A DNA stretch of 64,000 nucleotides from positions 1-64,000 of the forward strand of contig NZ_JAOBWS010000007.1 in NCBI RefSeq assembly GCF_025245835.1, given 5' to 3'. Position numbers and translations under genes: made by a program. The notes below the pieces were generated by a model. It did no database searches and was not told the origin of the DNA. It saw nothing but the letters and a program-made list of their open reading frames with translations. Positions 25,310-34,137 of the stretch are shown here, one piece after another. This DNA comes from Rheinheimera sp. 4Y26 (lineage in GTDB: Bacteria > Pseudomonadota > Gammaproteobacteria > Enterobacterales > Alteromonadaceae). How positions within the stretch are numbered: position 1 is the first letter of the stretch; every line of letters starts with the position of its first letter.

Positions 25310-26020
25310 TCAACCTTCAGCTGGCTCAACATCGGTTGCCAGCAACACATCTTCATAAAAAGCTCCAAAAGGCAGACTCGGATGCTTTAACTGGATTTCC
25401 AGCACCCAGACGCCTGGTCTCGGTTGCCCGGAAAAATCGCCTAAACTGCCGCCCTGATAGAGTTTGTGCGGGAAGTCGCTGAGCCTGTGGCCTTTAATGG
25501 CAAGATTCAGCTGATATCCCAGCGCACTGCACAGCTGCTCAGCATACTGGTATAAAGCCTCACCGGTCAGGCCCAAATCCAGCCAGCGCTCGCGCACCTG
25601 CTGAAAAATCAGCGCGGCGGCGTCGGCACAACGTTGTTTTTCCTCATCTTGCCCTAACACAAAGGTGGCGCCCACATCAGCTTCGTGGCCCTCAAACACC
25701 GGGCCTATATCAATAAAAACAATGTCATCCTCAGCTAAGCTGATACTGCGATCTGAGGGCTCATCATAAGTTTTGGTGGTATTGCTGCCAAAGCGGATAA
25801 TCACCGGATGCCATAACCTTTGTGCACCATGTGCCTGCAAAATCTCTTTGCCAAGCAGCACAGCATCTGCCTCGCTGATACCCGGCTTTAATGCCTGTTG
25901 TATAGCCTGCAGCGCCTGCCAGGCTTTTTGCTGCGCCTGCTGCATTAACTGCAAAGAAAAATCCGGCCCTACCCGCTCTTTACTGTGCCCCGCACCTGCA
26001 GCTGTTAGTTCTAATGACAT
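25310..26020 (-). CDS. M24 family metallopeptidase (Xaa-Pro aminopeptidase-like)
   Basis: A 236-residue peptidase of the pita-bread fold without the N-terminal domain. Metal ligands can be placed: Asp in IDIGPVF, Asp in DVGAT, His in GHRLSDFPH, Glu in LEIQL and Glu in YEDVLL. These five coordinate two metals in aminopeptidase P and methionine aminopeptidase. The specificity cannot be read. The ATG at 26020 has GGGAG a short distance upstream; a longer frame to 26113 is not supported. It is convergent with the receiver-TPR gene. Confidence 0.8.
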   Translation of the reverse strand: MSLELTAAGAGHSKERVGPDFSLQLMQQAQQKAWQALQAIQQALKPGISEADAVLLGKEILQAHGAQRLWHPVIIRFGSNTTKTYDEPSDRSISLAEDDIVFIDIGPVFEGHEADVGATFVLGQDEEKQRCADAAALIFQQVRERWLDLGLTGEALYQYAEQLCSALGYQLNLAIKGHRLSDFPHKLYQGGSLGDFSGQPRPGVWVLEIQLKHPSLPFGAFYEDVLLATDVEPAEG

Positions 26021-26353
26021 CCTATTCTCCCGTGCTTTGAAGGCATCAACTGAACCTGCAATCTTTGTGACTGCCGTAGCGGCTGAAAAAGCGCTGAGCA
26101 CAATACAGCACAAATAACGCTGTGTGTTGAACAGTTCATCCGCGTTTTCAGCAAAATAAAAAACTGCACTACCTTAACCCGACAATAAGCCACGGCAAAG
26201 CGCCTTGCGCCGGCACAGCAGGCACTTTTAGGAACAAATAGCTAAAAATCAAAACTTTAGAATATGTTTGCCGCCGAAGTACCCTGGTTTTTTCCTTGCA
26301 TTTGTCGGCAAAACCAGCTTTGATAACCAAAGAACTTTTGTTGTGATGTAAAA
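26021..26353. other. divergent gap without genes
   Basis: Between the divergent peptidase and lytic transglycosylase genes. No hairpin, repeat or ORF of note; short promoter-like AT-rich sequence occurs near 26230-26260. Confidence 0.4.
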
Positions 26354-27019
26354 ATGCCGCTGCTAACTAATGAGACAAAACCAACTGTTGTCAGGCCACT
26401 GTATTGTGGTCTTGCACTGTTATTGGCGCTTAGCATCAGCTGTTTTCCAGCCAGTGCAGCCAATGTGTATCAGTACACTCAGAAAAACGGCGTAGTGGCG
26501 TTTTCCGACCGGGCACCTATCAATCAGCCTTATAAACTACTGAAGTTTGATTGTTACGCCTGCCGGCCTGACTCCAGTCTGGACTGGCAAAAAACCCGGC
26601 TTATTGCCGATAAGTTTACCGATAGTATTGAAGTGGCCGCCAACACCCATCAGTTGGATCCGGCTTTGATCCGCGCAGTGATCCACGCCGAATCCGGTTT
26701 TCAGCCAAGAGCAGTGTCCAAACAAGGCGCGCGCGGTTTAATGCAACTGATGCCGGCAACTGCACGTGAACTTGGTGTCAAAAACAGTTTTGACAGCCAC
26801 AGTAATATTCTGGCCGGTAGCGCTTATCTGGCAAAACTTCTGCAAAATTTTAATGGAGATATCCGTTTAGCCAGCGCTGCCTACAACGCCGGTCCTTCAG
26901 CCGTTGCCAAATATGCCGGCATTCCGCCTTATGCTGAAACCAAAGCTTATGTCAAAAGAGTGGAAATTCTGTTTAAGCGGTATCAGCAACTCGCCCGACA
27001 ACAAGCCAGAGCAGGTTAA
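26354..27019 (+). CDS. lytic transglycosylase, SLT family
   Basis: A 221-residue periplasmic protein. N-terminal signal segment (ALLLALSISCFPASAA, about 20-36), a short DUF4124-like strand region (NVYQYTQKNGVVAFSDRAP), then the SLT domain from about 93 with the catalytic Glu in VIHAESGF (about 113) and the usual GARGLMQLMPATA and AYNAGP motifs. Such enzymes cleave the glycan strands of peptidoglycan and release anhydromuropeptides. The N-terminus contains a possible lipobox-like LSISC, but I prefer a cleaved signal. No strong ribosome binding site is visible. Confidence 0.88.
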   Translation: MPLLTNETKPTVVRPLYCGLALLLALSISCFPASAANVYQYTQKNGVVAFSDRAPINQPYKLLKFDCYACRPDSSLDWQKTRLIADKFTDSIEVAANTHQLDPALIRAVIHAESGFQPRAVSKQGARGLMQLMPATARELGVKNSFDSHSNILAGSAYLAKLLQNFNGDIRLASAAYNAGPSAVAKYAGIPPYAETKAYVKRVEILFKRYQQLARQQARAG

Positions 27020-27196
27020 CACCAGCCTGTCGCTGACTATTTTATTGCAGACAAAAAAGTGGTGAAAATCACTAATTTTTAATATTACGCTACATTCCCT
27101 TTAGCCGGCAACACATTAACATATTGATTTTAAAATGATTTAATCATGGCATCTAATTTGCGTTCCTGTGGCATCCAAACTCCACAAGGAATTGTT

Positions 27197-27928
27197 ATGT
27201 CAACTAAAATAAATCGCCTGAACCTTATGAAACCTATTGCATTTGCCGTTGCTGCCGCCGTTTTTTTAAACGGTTGTATTATTCACGTTGGTGGCCCGGG
27301 CTCTGCCTCGCTGGAACACTCCGAACAGGTGCTGACACTGGATGCCAGCAATTTACAACAACTGCAGGCTGACACCGGCGCCGGAGCTTTGATCATTCAG
27401 GGTGAAGCTGGCCGGACTCAGGTTGAAGTGGTGGCACAAATTTACAACCATGAAGAATCGGAACTCATTTTAACGCTTGAAAAACAAGGGGATGCCGCCA
27501 AACTGGTCGCTGATTTTGATCGCAGCTTTTCTTACGGCAACAGCCCTTATATTGATTTAGTGGTCAAAGTACCGGCCAGTTTTGCGCTGACCTTAGACGA
27601 TGGCTCAGGTGACGTGGATGTCAAAGGTTTACAAGGTGCACTTCGCATTGATGATGGTTCAGGCGACTTATTTGTGGATAACGGCGCCAGCCTTATTCTC
27701 GACGACGGCTCAGGAGATATCCGTATCAGCCATATTCAGGGCGATGTGCGGGTTGATGATGGTTCAGGCGATATGAACATCAGTAAAATCAGTGGCATAG
27801 TCACTATTGACGACGGCTCTGGCGATATCCGCGTTGAACAAAGTTTGGGTTTAACCATTGATGATGACGGCTCAGGCGATTTAAATATCAATCAGATCAA
27901 CGGTCCGGTAAACATCGCCGAAAACTGA
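27197..27928 (+). CDS. DUF4097-like lipoprotein with DDGSGD repeats
   Basis: A 243-residue lipoprotein: signal with lipobox FLNGC (Cys about 30), a beta-rich domain, then six repeats of about 18-20 residues, each carrying a DDGSGD turn followed by alternating hydrophobic residues (for example LDDGSGDVDVKGLQGALRI). The pattern predicts a right-handed beta-solenoid of the DUF4097/DUF2807 adhesin-like type, one coil per repeat. Function is unknown; a location at the outer membrane is inferred. AAGGA stands six bases before the ATG at 27197. It has its own terminator. Confidence 0.8.
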   Translation: MSTKINRLNLMKPIAFAVAAAVFLNGCIIHVGGPGSASLEHSEQVLTLDASNLQQLQADTGAGALIIQGEAGRTQVEVVAQIYNHEESELILTLEKQGDAAKLVADFDRSFSYGNSPYIDLVVKVPASFALTLDDGSGDVDVKGLQGALRIDDGSGDLFVDNGASLILDDGSGDIRISHIQGDVRVDDGSGDMNISKISGIVTIDDGSGDIRVEQSLGLTIDDDGSGDLNINQINGPVNIAEN

Positions 27929-27958
27929 GACCAGATAGATACTGATTTTTATCCCCAC

Positions 27959-27986
27959 AACGGTCACCTGGAGGTGACCGTTTTTT
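27959..27986 (+). terminator. rho-independent terminator after the DDGSGD lipoprotein gene
   Basis: AACGGTCACC-TGGA-GGTGACCGTT hairpin followed by a T run. Confidence 0.9.
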
Positions 27987-28398
27987 ATGCCGTTGTAACT
28001 AGCCAGTTGATTGCGACCGCTTATCCGTGAAATTCACCAGAAATCACTTTTTTTGCCAGTCACAGCTGAAACAGCACTATGCTCGACACTCAGCAAAGCC
28101 TTGCCGGCAATTGGCGGCAAGGTTTTCGCAAAAAAGCCTGGTGAGCGCGCATGCGCCAGCATCCGACACAGAGCTGCAGACAAACATCCGCTGTCCGACT
28201 GCTGCATGCTTTTTTTATGTGTTATATGAAAGACTTAGAATAGAAGTTCTGTACTCTGATTTGCTGGTTTTTCAAAGCGGTTTTACTGGTGCCACGACGC
28301 TTATCTGAGTTATCTTTTGCCAGATGTTTTCTATTGGCCTGGTGTTTTAGCATACAAAAAAGCGCTACACCGGCTGCAACCTGCAGATACAGTCAACA
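27987..28398. other. intergenic stretch upstream of the LytS-like gene
   Basis: About 410 bp. Overlapping short frames here show no family features and I do not call them. No repeat or clear hairpin was seen. Confidence 0.45.
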
Positions 28399-29550
28399 AT
28401 GCTTAATCATAAAATACCAAGCAGCTTCAGTCAGAAGCTACAACAATTCTGGCGCACCAGCTTCAGTGTCAGCCGCGAGTATAAATTTGCTGTGGCCATC
28501 AGCTTTGTTTTTGGCTTTTTTGTCTACTGGAGTGTGATGCAGGCGATGTTCAGCCAGCTGACGCCATCACAACAGCTGGCCGTTATTGTACGTTCTGCAG
28601 TGGATACGCTGGCGATTGTATTGCTGACGCATTTTTTGGTGCGGCCTTATCTGAAGCTGTATTTTATTCCCAAAGGCCGGATGGGCTGGGCGCTGCTACA
28701 ACTGGCAGGGCTGCTTTATGTGCTGGGTATCGTCAGCATGTTGTTGTCCATTGCGATAGGGAAAATTGATTTTTTACAGGTCACCGACATTACCCATCTG
28801 GTGTTCAGTTCAGCTGAAGGTGAATATCAGCTGCATTTTCAGCACAAATCGCTGATCCTGTTTGGCGGTCTGAATCAGGCGGTGGTATTTGCTATCTGGT
28901 GCATGCTGTATTTAATGTGGCATAACCATCAAAGCAAAAAACAGATGCAACAGCAGCTGGAACAAAGCCGATTACAACAGCTGACCAATCAGTTAAGCCC
29001 CCATTTTTTATTTAATGCGTTAAACAGCATCCGCGCGTTAATTTTTGAAGATCAGCACAAAGCTGCTGACACTGTCACCCAGCTGTCAGAACTGTTCCGC
29101 ACTCATCTGCAGGCACATTTGACACCTTTGTCAAGGCTGGAAGAAGAATGGCGTATTGCCGAACATTATCTGTCGATAGAACAAGTCCGGCTGGAACAAC
29201 GACTGAAGCTGGAACTGGATATAGCCGGCAACTGCCTGCAACACCAGCTCCCTACCCTGAGTTTATTAACCCTGGTGGAAAATGCGATTAAACATGGCAT
29301 CAGCCCGAATGCCCAACCCGGTTTTATCCGCATTTGTGCCCGCCAGTTGCCAGAACAACGCTGGCAGCTGGAAGTCAGCAACAGTTACCGCCATCCAAGC
29401 AGTCAGGGTAACACCCATACCGGACTTGCCAATTTACAACAACGGCTGGCATTGATGCCGGGACAGAACAACATCACTGTTCATCAACAGGCTCCGGATT
29501 CAAACCAGGCCGGCCTTTACCGTATTTGCATGGAGCTCAGTTATGATTAA
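28399..29550 (+). CDS. LytS/YehU-type sensor histidine kinase
   Basis: A 383-residue membrane kinase: four hydrophobic segments in the first 180 residues (for example SFVFGFFVYWSVMQAMF), then the His_kinase domain with phospho-acceptor His in LSPHFLFNALNSIRAL (about 202) and the N-box LVENAIKHGI in the ATPase part (about 296). The stop overlaps the start of the LytTR regulator gene by eight bases, so the two are one translational unit. The stimulus is unknown; related systems respond to cell-wall or extracellular metabolites. The start ATG has a weak ribosome binding site. Confidence 0.88.
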   Translation: MLNHKIPSSFSQKLQQFWRTSFSVSREYKFAVAISFVFGFFVYWSVMQAMFSQLTPSQQLAVIVRSAVDTLAIVLLTHFLVRPYLKLYFIPKGRMGWALLQLAGLLYVLGIVSMLLSIAIGKIDFLQVTDITHLVFSSAEGEYQLHFQHKSLILFGGLNQAVVFAIWCMLYLMWHNHQSKKQMQQQLEQSRLQQLTNQLSPHFLFNALNSIRALIFEDQHKAADTVTQLSELFRTHLQAHLTPLSRLEEEWRIAEHYLSIEQVRLEQRLKLELDIAGNCLQHQLPTLSLLTLVENAIKHGISPNAQPGFIRICARQLPEQRWQLEVSNSYRHPSSQGNTHTGLANLQQRLALMPGQNNITVHQQAPDSNQAGLYRICMELSYD

Positions 29551-30268
29551 AACGCTGATAGTGGACGACGAACGGCTGGCGCGGGCTGAACTGAAACGTT
29601 TGCTCGCCGCACATTCGCAGATCAACATTGTTGCAGAAGCAGCCAGTGTGGCCGAAGCCAGAAATGCGCTGGAAACTCTGGATATCGACTTGATTTTTCT
29701 CGATATTCAGATGCCGGAAGTCACAGGACTTGAGTTTGCGGCTGAGCTGCAACCCCATTTGCAGTTTGTATTTTGCACTGCATTTCACAGTTATGCGCTG
29801 GATGCCTTTGCCCTTAACGCACTGGATTATCTGGTAAAACCGCTCGATCCAACACGTCTGGCCAGCACGGTACAAAGGTTTATACAGCGCGGCAACCATC
29901 AAACGGCAGCGCATAACGTCAACTATTTGCCGGAACAGCACGGCTTATTACTGAAGTTTGGCGAGCTGAACCGGATAGTACGGCTTTGTGAAATCAGCCG
30001 TTTTGAGAGTATTGGTAATCACAGTGCTGTCTATACGCCTTATGGCAAAAGCTTTTTATTAAGTTCGTTGTCCCGGATTGAAAGCCGGCTCGACCCCCAA
30101 TATTTTTTTAAAAGCAGCAGAGCCGATATTATCCGCATCGACCAGATCAGCCAGCTTGAACCCGGCATAGCGGCCGGCACTATGCTGGCCGTATTGCAGG
30201 ATGGCAGTCAGGTGGAAGTCAGTCGCCGTCAGCTGCAAACTTTAAAACAACGTTTTAGTGGTTTTTAA
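29543..30268 (+). CDS. LytTR-family response regulator
   Basis: A 241-residue regulator: receiver domain (1-120) with acidic pair DDE at 8-10, phospho-acceptor Asp in LIFLDIQMPEV (about 54) and conserved Lys in YLVKPLD (about 102); then a LytTR DNA-binding domain (about 140-240), ending EVSRRQLQTLKQRF. It is encoded with the kinase just upstream and is the likely output. Its targets cannot be read; no LytTR repeat pair was spotted nearby. Confidence 0.9.
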   Translation: MIKTLIVDDERLARAELKRLLAAHSQINIVAEAASVAEARNALETLDIDLIFLDIQMPEVTGLEFAAELQPHLQFVFCTAFHSYALDAFALNALDYLVKPLDPTRLASTVQRFIQRGNHQTAAHNVNYLPEQHGLLLKFGELNRIVRLCEISRFESIGNHSAVYTPYGKSFLLSSLSRIESRLDPQYFFKSSRADIIRIDQISQLEPGIAAGTMLAVLQDGSQVEVSRRQLQTLKQRFSGF

Positions 30269-30315
30269 CAGCAACATGCATTCTGGCTGCGGTGGTTAGC
30301 TTTACAGTCTTTGCA

Positions 30316-30350
30316 AAATAAGCGGCAAAAAATTGCCGCTTATTTGCTTT
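30316..30350 (+). terminator. terminator after the two-component pair
   Basis: AAATAAGCGGCAA and TTGCCGCTTATTT pair perfectly over 13 bp and are followed by a short T run. Confidence 0.85.
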
Positions 30351-30419
30351 TTAGCACAGCATGTTGCGCCATCCTTAGGTAAACTCTGTAAGTTACCCCT
30401 AACAGCGCGGAGTTTTACC

Positions 30420-31268
30420 ATGGCCCTTACTATTTCCAGTTATTTGCAGTCGGCGCAGAGCAGCCAGCTCAACGCCCCTCTGAATGTGTCTGCCAGCCAA
30501 AGTACAACTCAGGCCACAACCCAAGACACGACACAGAGCACTGCCAGCGCCTCCAACCGCAGCAGTGAAAGCGAACGTTATACCGCTGTACAACAAAGCC
30601 AGGCCAATGCTAAAACGGCCATCAGCGCCGCCAGCAGCGCCAATAAAGACATTGGCAACAGCTTAAAACAGGTGCGCGAAGTCGCCACTCAACTGGCCGA
30701 TGACAGCATTAGTAGCAAAGAGCGTGAGAAGTTGCAGGCGGATTATCAGAAACTCAGAGAAAACATTGTCGCAAGCCAGGACAAAGCCACGGTTAAAACC
30801 GGTGACAACAAAACCAATTTACTGCGTGATGACAAAAATATGATTGTGTCCACCAACACCAAAGGTGGTGAACTGGAAGTCGCCAGCAGCAAATCGGCCA
30901 AAGGCCTGTTATTACCGGAAAAAATCACGTCCTCAGCCCAAGCCAGAGCCTTGCTCGATGGCAACGAGCAACAGGCGGGTTCACTGGCCAATGCCGAAAA
31001 AGTAACCAGCAGCACTGCCAGCAGGTTAAAAGAAGCCGACAAAGATATCAGCAGCCGTCTTGAAACCAGCACCGCTGTAGCCAAATCGGTGCAGCAACTG
31101 GAAAATGCCAAAAATGGCAGTGGTTCTTTATCGGCTGAAAAAGAACAACAAAAAGAAAAAGCGCTGGAATTTGCCCGCGCGGCCGCTGAACGTATTAAAA
31201 GCCAGCTGGAAGGGTTGTCTGGCGGCAACAACAAAAACAATAACAGTTTATTGTCTTTATTTAGTTAA
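30420..31268 (+). CDS. flagellin-like coiled-coil protein
   Basis: A 282-residue protein rich in Ser, Ala, Lys and Gln. Residues about 15-45 form a Thr/Ser-rich low-complexity run. A central segment (ANKDIGNSLKQVREVATQLA, about 76-95, then a KEREKLQADYQKLREN helix) matches the flagellin N-terminal helix pattern: RELAxQxANDT...RxxLQxExxxL. The C-terminus ends in SLLSLFS, like the LSLL ending of flagellins. It lacks the canonical flagellin N-terminal signature, so it is probably not a filament subunit. Export and role are unknown. CGGAG stands before the ATG at 30420. A FlaF-like gene follows on the same strand. Confidence 0.6.
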   Translation: MALTISSYLQSAQSSQLNAPLNVSASQSTTQATTQDTTQSTASASNRSSESERYTAVQQSQANAKTAISAASSANKDIGNSLKQVREVATQLADDSISSKEREKLQADYQKLRENIVASQDKATVKTGDNKTNLLRDDKNMIVSTNTKGGELEVASSKSAKGLLLPEKITSSAQARALLDGNEQQAGSLANAEKVTSSTASRLKEADKDISSRLETSTAVAKSVQQLENAKNGSGSLSAEKEQQKEKALEFARAAAERIKSQLEGLSGGNNKNNNSLLSLFS

Positions 31269-31424
31269 CCTTCTGGCGCCCGCCAGGGGCATACAGTTGC
31301 GGCTGAATCCACAGGCGGCTTTATTAATAAGCCGCTTTGTTTTAACCTCAATCTGGGGTTTTGACCAATAGCTTAGCGTCACACAACCATTGAACCGCAC
31401 CAGGCCAGCACAATAGAAAAAGAT

Positions 31425-31769
31425 ATGAAACAAGCCATTGAACTCTATCAACAACACAGTGTGCTGGGGCTACAGAGTAAAACGCTGGAGCAACAGATTT
31501 TTGCCAGATTATGTTATCAGCTCAGCCATTGTCTGGCCGGTGAAGATGAATTTGCCCGCTTACAGGTGATGGCAGACTGCCGGTTTTTTTGGGTGACGTT
31601 AAGAGCAAGACTGCAGGACGATGAACATCCTTATCCGGCAGAACTTCGGCAGGATCTGATCCAGCTGGCTGACCTTGTGATCCGGGAACTCGTCAAAGAT
31701 CCACTCGAAGCAGATTTAAGCCTGGTGCTGGCCATCAGTCAGCAACTGGCTGACGGGCTAAATGCCTGA
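31425..31769 (+). CDS. FlaF-like protein
   Basis: A 114-residue helical protein. The middle (FFWVTLRARLQDDEHPYPAE, then LRQDLIQLADLVIRE) and C-terminal SLVLAISQQLADGL match the shape of the FlaF family (PF07309): a Trp, LxD..NPLPxxLR, LxxLaxFVxR, and a terminal INxxIAxGL. In alphaproteobacteria FlaF is needed for flagellin secretion. The preceding gene encodes a flagellin-like protein, which makes the pair functionally plausible. No flagellar basal-body genes lie nearby. The start is the ATG 157 bases after the upstream stop, with a weak binding site (GAAAAAGAT). Confidence 0.6.
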   Translation: MKQAIELYQQHSVLGLQSKTLEQQIFARLCYQLSHCLAGEDEFARLQVMADCRFFWVTLRARLQDDEHPYPAELRQDLIQLADLVIRELVKDPLEADLSLVLAISQQLADGLNA

Positions 31770-31963
31770 ACCTTCTGTCCTCTTGAACAGAAAGCTGATC
31801 AACAGCTTATTGCATCACCACTGATCTCAGCCTGTCTGCCGAAAATCAACAAATTCTGCCGTTTATCATTTAAGCCCGCCTCACACTGTCACAGCAGCAT
31901 ATGCTGTATCCAGTGGCCCGTGACAAAGCCCGCAACCGATGAAACAACCCGGAGGATAAAAAG

Positions 31964-32215
31964 ATGGATCAATTATTCACAGCTTTTGCAGGTGCAAGTT
32001 TAGGTTTTTGGTTATGGTTTATTCCTACCTTTTTAATCATTTGGTTTGTGCCAAGCTTGTTGGCAGTGTTTTTTAACCGCGGTCATTTAAAACTGATTTT
32101 TCTGGCGAACATACCGGCCGGTATGTCGATGATTGCCTGGGGCGGCTGTATTGTCTGGGCATTAACCGGCAAAGTGTGGCAAGGTAAAAAAAGTCAGGCT
32201 ATTACAGCGGAATAA
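31964..32215 (+). CDS. superinfection-immunity-like small membrane protein
   Basis: An 83-residue protein with two membrane segments (about 13-35 and 46-65). FIPTFLIIWFVPSLLAVFFNR followed by LIFLANIPAGMSMIAWGGCIVWALTG (split here) matches the Imm_superinfect (PF14373) layout of phage-derived and cellular small membrane proteins. The cellular role is generally unknown, and no phage genes lie around it. GGAGG stands ten bases upstream of the ATG. Confidence 0.65.
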   Translation: MDQLFTAFAGASLGFWLWFIPTFLIIWFVPSLLAVFFNRGHLKLIFLANIPAGMSMIAWGGCIVWALTGKVWQGKKSQAITAE

Positions 32216-32283
32216 CATCACAACAGTAACATCACAACAGCAACAAGCGCAGGCCATCCGGGCCTGCGCCTTAGCAGATCAAT

Positions 32284-32811
32284 TCAGAATAAAGCGGCAA
32301 ACTTTTGTTGTAATAAGGGTTTTAAGGCAAAAGTAATCAATTTGCCTGCCTGCTCCAGATACAACTTCTGCTGCTCTGTCCAAACCATCACTTCGCCCAC
32401 CTGCTCACAACAAAACACCCCGACCAATTGCCCCTGATAACGGATCCCAACGTCCAGCAACGAATAAATATCATTTGGCTCAAAATAAAGCTCATTAAAA
32501 CAACTGGTTGCGGGGTGTTCAGCGGCTACAGCTGCATCAATGCCGCCGTCATTGCGCATGGCTTCAAAATATGGGGCAAAATCATCTTCATGCAAAGCAA
32601 TGCCCTGATAATGCTCATCTTTAAGCGAGTCATACAGGTCGACCGCAATAATTTCCTGCAACAGTGCATCTGAATATAACCAGAGACTGGCGCGGCTGCA
32701 GCCCAAAGCTGTGGTAATGGTGTGAGTTAACTGGCGGTAAAATTGATCCTGACTGATCTGTTGATCTTTTAACGATTTAATAAGCAACAACAAGCTGGTT
32801 TGATCGTGCAT
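32284..32811 (-). CDS. GAF-domain protein
   Basis: A 175-residue protein that is essentially one GAF domain: a helix, GCSRASLWLYSD (about 37-48) and the VGIRYQGQLVGVFCCEQVGE core (about 120-139). There is no enzymatic domain. GAF modules bind small ligands such as cyclic nucleotides or tetrapyrroles; no specific residue set is recognisable here. AGGAG precedes the ATG. It follows the TrmH-family gene on the same strand, separated by a stem-loop. Confidence 0.75.
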   Translation of the reverse strand: MHDQTSLLLLIKSLKDQQISQDQFYRQLTHTITTALGCSRASLWLYSDALLQEIIAVDLYDSLKDEHYQGIALHEDDFAPYFEAMRNDGGIDAAVAAEHPATSCFNELYFEPNDIYSLLDVGIRYQGQLVGVFCCEQVGEVMVWTEQQKLYLEQAGKLITFALKPLLQQKFAALF

Positions 32812-32842
32812 GAAAAACTCCTGCTGAAGAACTTCATTCTGA

Positions 32843-32870
32843 GCTGGCTCTGAGCAATCTCAGAGCCAGC
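32843..32870. terminator. stem-loop between TrmH-family and GAF genes
   Basis: GCTGGCTCTGAG-CAAT-CTCAGAGCCAGC, a 12-bp perfect stem without a T run. It may be a weak terminator or a processing site. Confidence 0.5.
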
Positions 32871-32925
32871 TTCACAAGATAGTCAGCAAATCAGAATTCT
32901 GTCAGTACAACAGCGTAAAAAATGA

Positions 32926-33942
32926 TCAGCTTTGCTGCTGACGATACCATTCTCCTAAAATCAGACTGGCCGCCACACTGACATTTAAAGACTCCACTTT
33001 GCCGGTCCCCGGAATTTGCAGCGCAATATCTGTGCTGTTGGCCACCTGTTTGGAGACACCGTCCATCTCTTCGCCAAACACCACCACCACTTTGTTACCA
33101 AGTTTGCTGTTATACAAAGAAACACCGGCGTGGCTTGAGGTGGTGATCAGGCTATAACCTGCTTCTTTACACAGTTTCAGCGCCAGAGGCAGATGATCAC
33201 AGGCCAAACCTGCCACAAACTCCACGCCACCTTCGGCAGTGCGGGCGGCAGCGCCGGATTGTAATAAATCAGGTTGAGTCATAATGACCCCCTGCACACC
33301 AAAATGGGCGCAACTGCGCACTATAGCGCCAAGATTATGCGGGTTGCCTACCCCGTCCAGCGCCAATAAACAGTCGTGTTTTTTATGTTTATTGGCAGCC
33401 AGATAAGCGGCAAGTGTTTGTTCCGGTTTGCGTTTCACCACAAAAACCACACCACCGTGGTGTGAACTACCGCTGATTTTCTCAAGCTCAGCGGCATCAA
33501 CCAGATGGTAGGCTTTTTTATTGGCTGCCAGATACTTCATCACATCAGCAAATTTGCCGGCCAAGCTCTGTTCCAGATACATTTTGACCACTGCATCCGG
33601 CCGCTCACGAAAACACACCCGGCAGGCGTTTTCACCCTGCACTTTGCTTTCTTCCTGTTTGTGTTGTTTTAGCAGGGCTGCGCTCACAGTTTTGGCAGAT
33701 GTGGTCTCGGCTTTGTGCTGTTTTGGCTGATCTGCAGCCATTTTTTTGCCGTTTTTCATCCAGGGTTTTTGCAGCAGGTTTTCACTTTTTTCGGCATTTT
33801 TTTCGCGCTCTGCGGTTTTATGCCGGCCTGAGGATGCATGCTGAGCGTGGCCTGAACTGTGCGCTGGTTTAGCGTCCGGTTGAAAACGTTTTGCTGCCGG
33901 TTTTTTGCCTTGAGGCCGACCTGATTTTGCTTCTGCTGACAC
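32926..33942 (-). CDS. TrmH-family (SpoU/YfiF-like) RNA 2'-O-methyltransferase
   Basis: A 338-residue SPOUT methyltransferase. The N-terminal third (1-100) is Lys-rich and low complexity, probably an RNA-binding tail; residues 107-180 look like the SpoU substrate-binding region; the catalytic domain (about 185-335) has the motif-1 DGVGNPHNLGAIVRS, motif-2 GEEMDGVS and motif-3 IPGTGKVESLNVSVAA signatures. This is the E. coli YfiF/RlmB class; the target RNA is not certain. The start is GTG, with AAGGAA seven bases upstream. Confidence 0.85.
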   Translation of the reverse strand: MSAEAKSGRPQGKKPAAKRFQPDAKPAHSSGHAQHASSGRHKTAEREKNAEKSENLLQKPWMKNGKKMAADQPKQHKAETTSAKTVSAALLKQHKQEESKVQGENACRVCFRERPDAVVKMYLEQSLAGKFADVMKYLAANKKAYHLVDAAELEKISGSSHHGGVVFVVKRKPEQTLAAYLAANKHKKHDCLLALDGVGNPHNLGAIVRSCAHFGVQGVIMTQPDLLQSGAAARTAEGGVEFVAGLACDHLPLALKLCKEAGYSLITTSSHAGVSLYNSKLGNKVVVVFGEEMDGVSKQVANSTDIALQIPGTGKVESLNVSVAASLILGEWYRQQQS

Positions 33943-34137
33943 AGCTGATTCCTTGACTAAAATGCAGCCCCACTACAGAGGCTTTTACAAACTGCCGCAG
34001 CCGCGGCCAAAATATCGCTTATTCTAACCTAATTGCCGGGTGCATCGTAGATTCAACTTGAGTTTGTCGCCTGAAGCAGTAAGCTTGCAGGCTTTTTTGT
34101 ATACTAACGGCCAGTTTTGCGCCCGGAGCCTTATTTT

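Noticed and set aside
28011-28308. Two overlapping short frames upstream of the LytS-like gene
   Set aside because: Both lack a Shine-Dalgarno and a recognisable domain; they overlap each other in different frames.
31964-32215. Prophage remnant suggested by the superinfection-immunity-like protein
   Set aside because: No integrase, capsid or other phage gene nearby; the family is common in cellular genomes.
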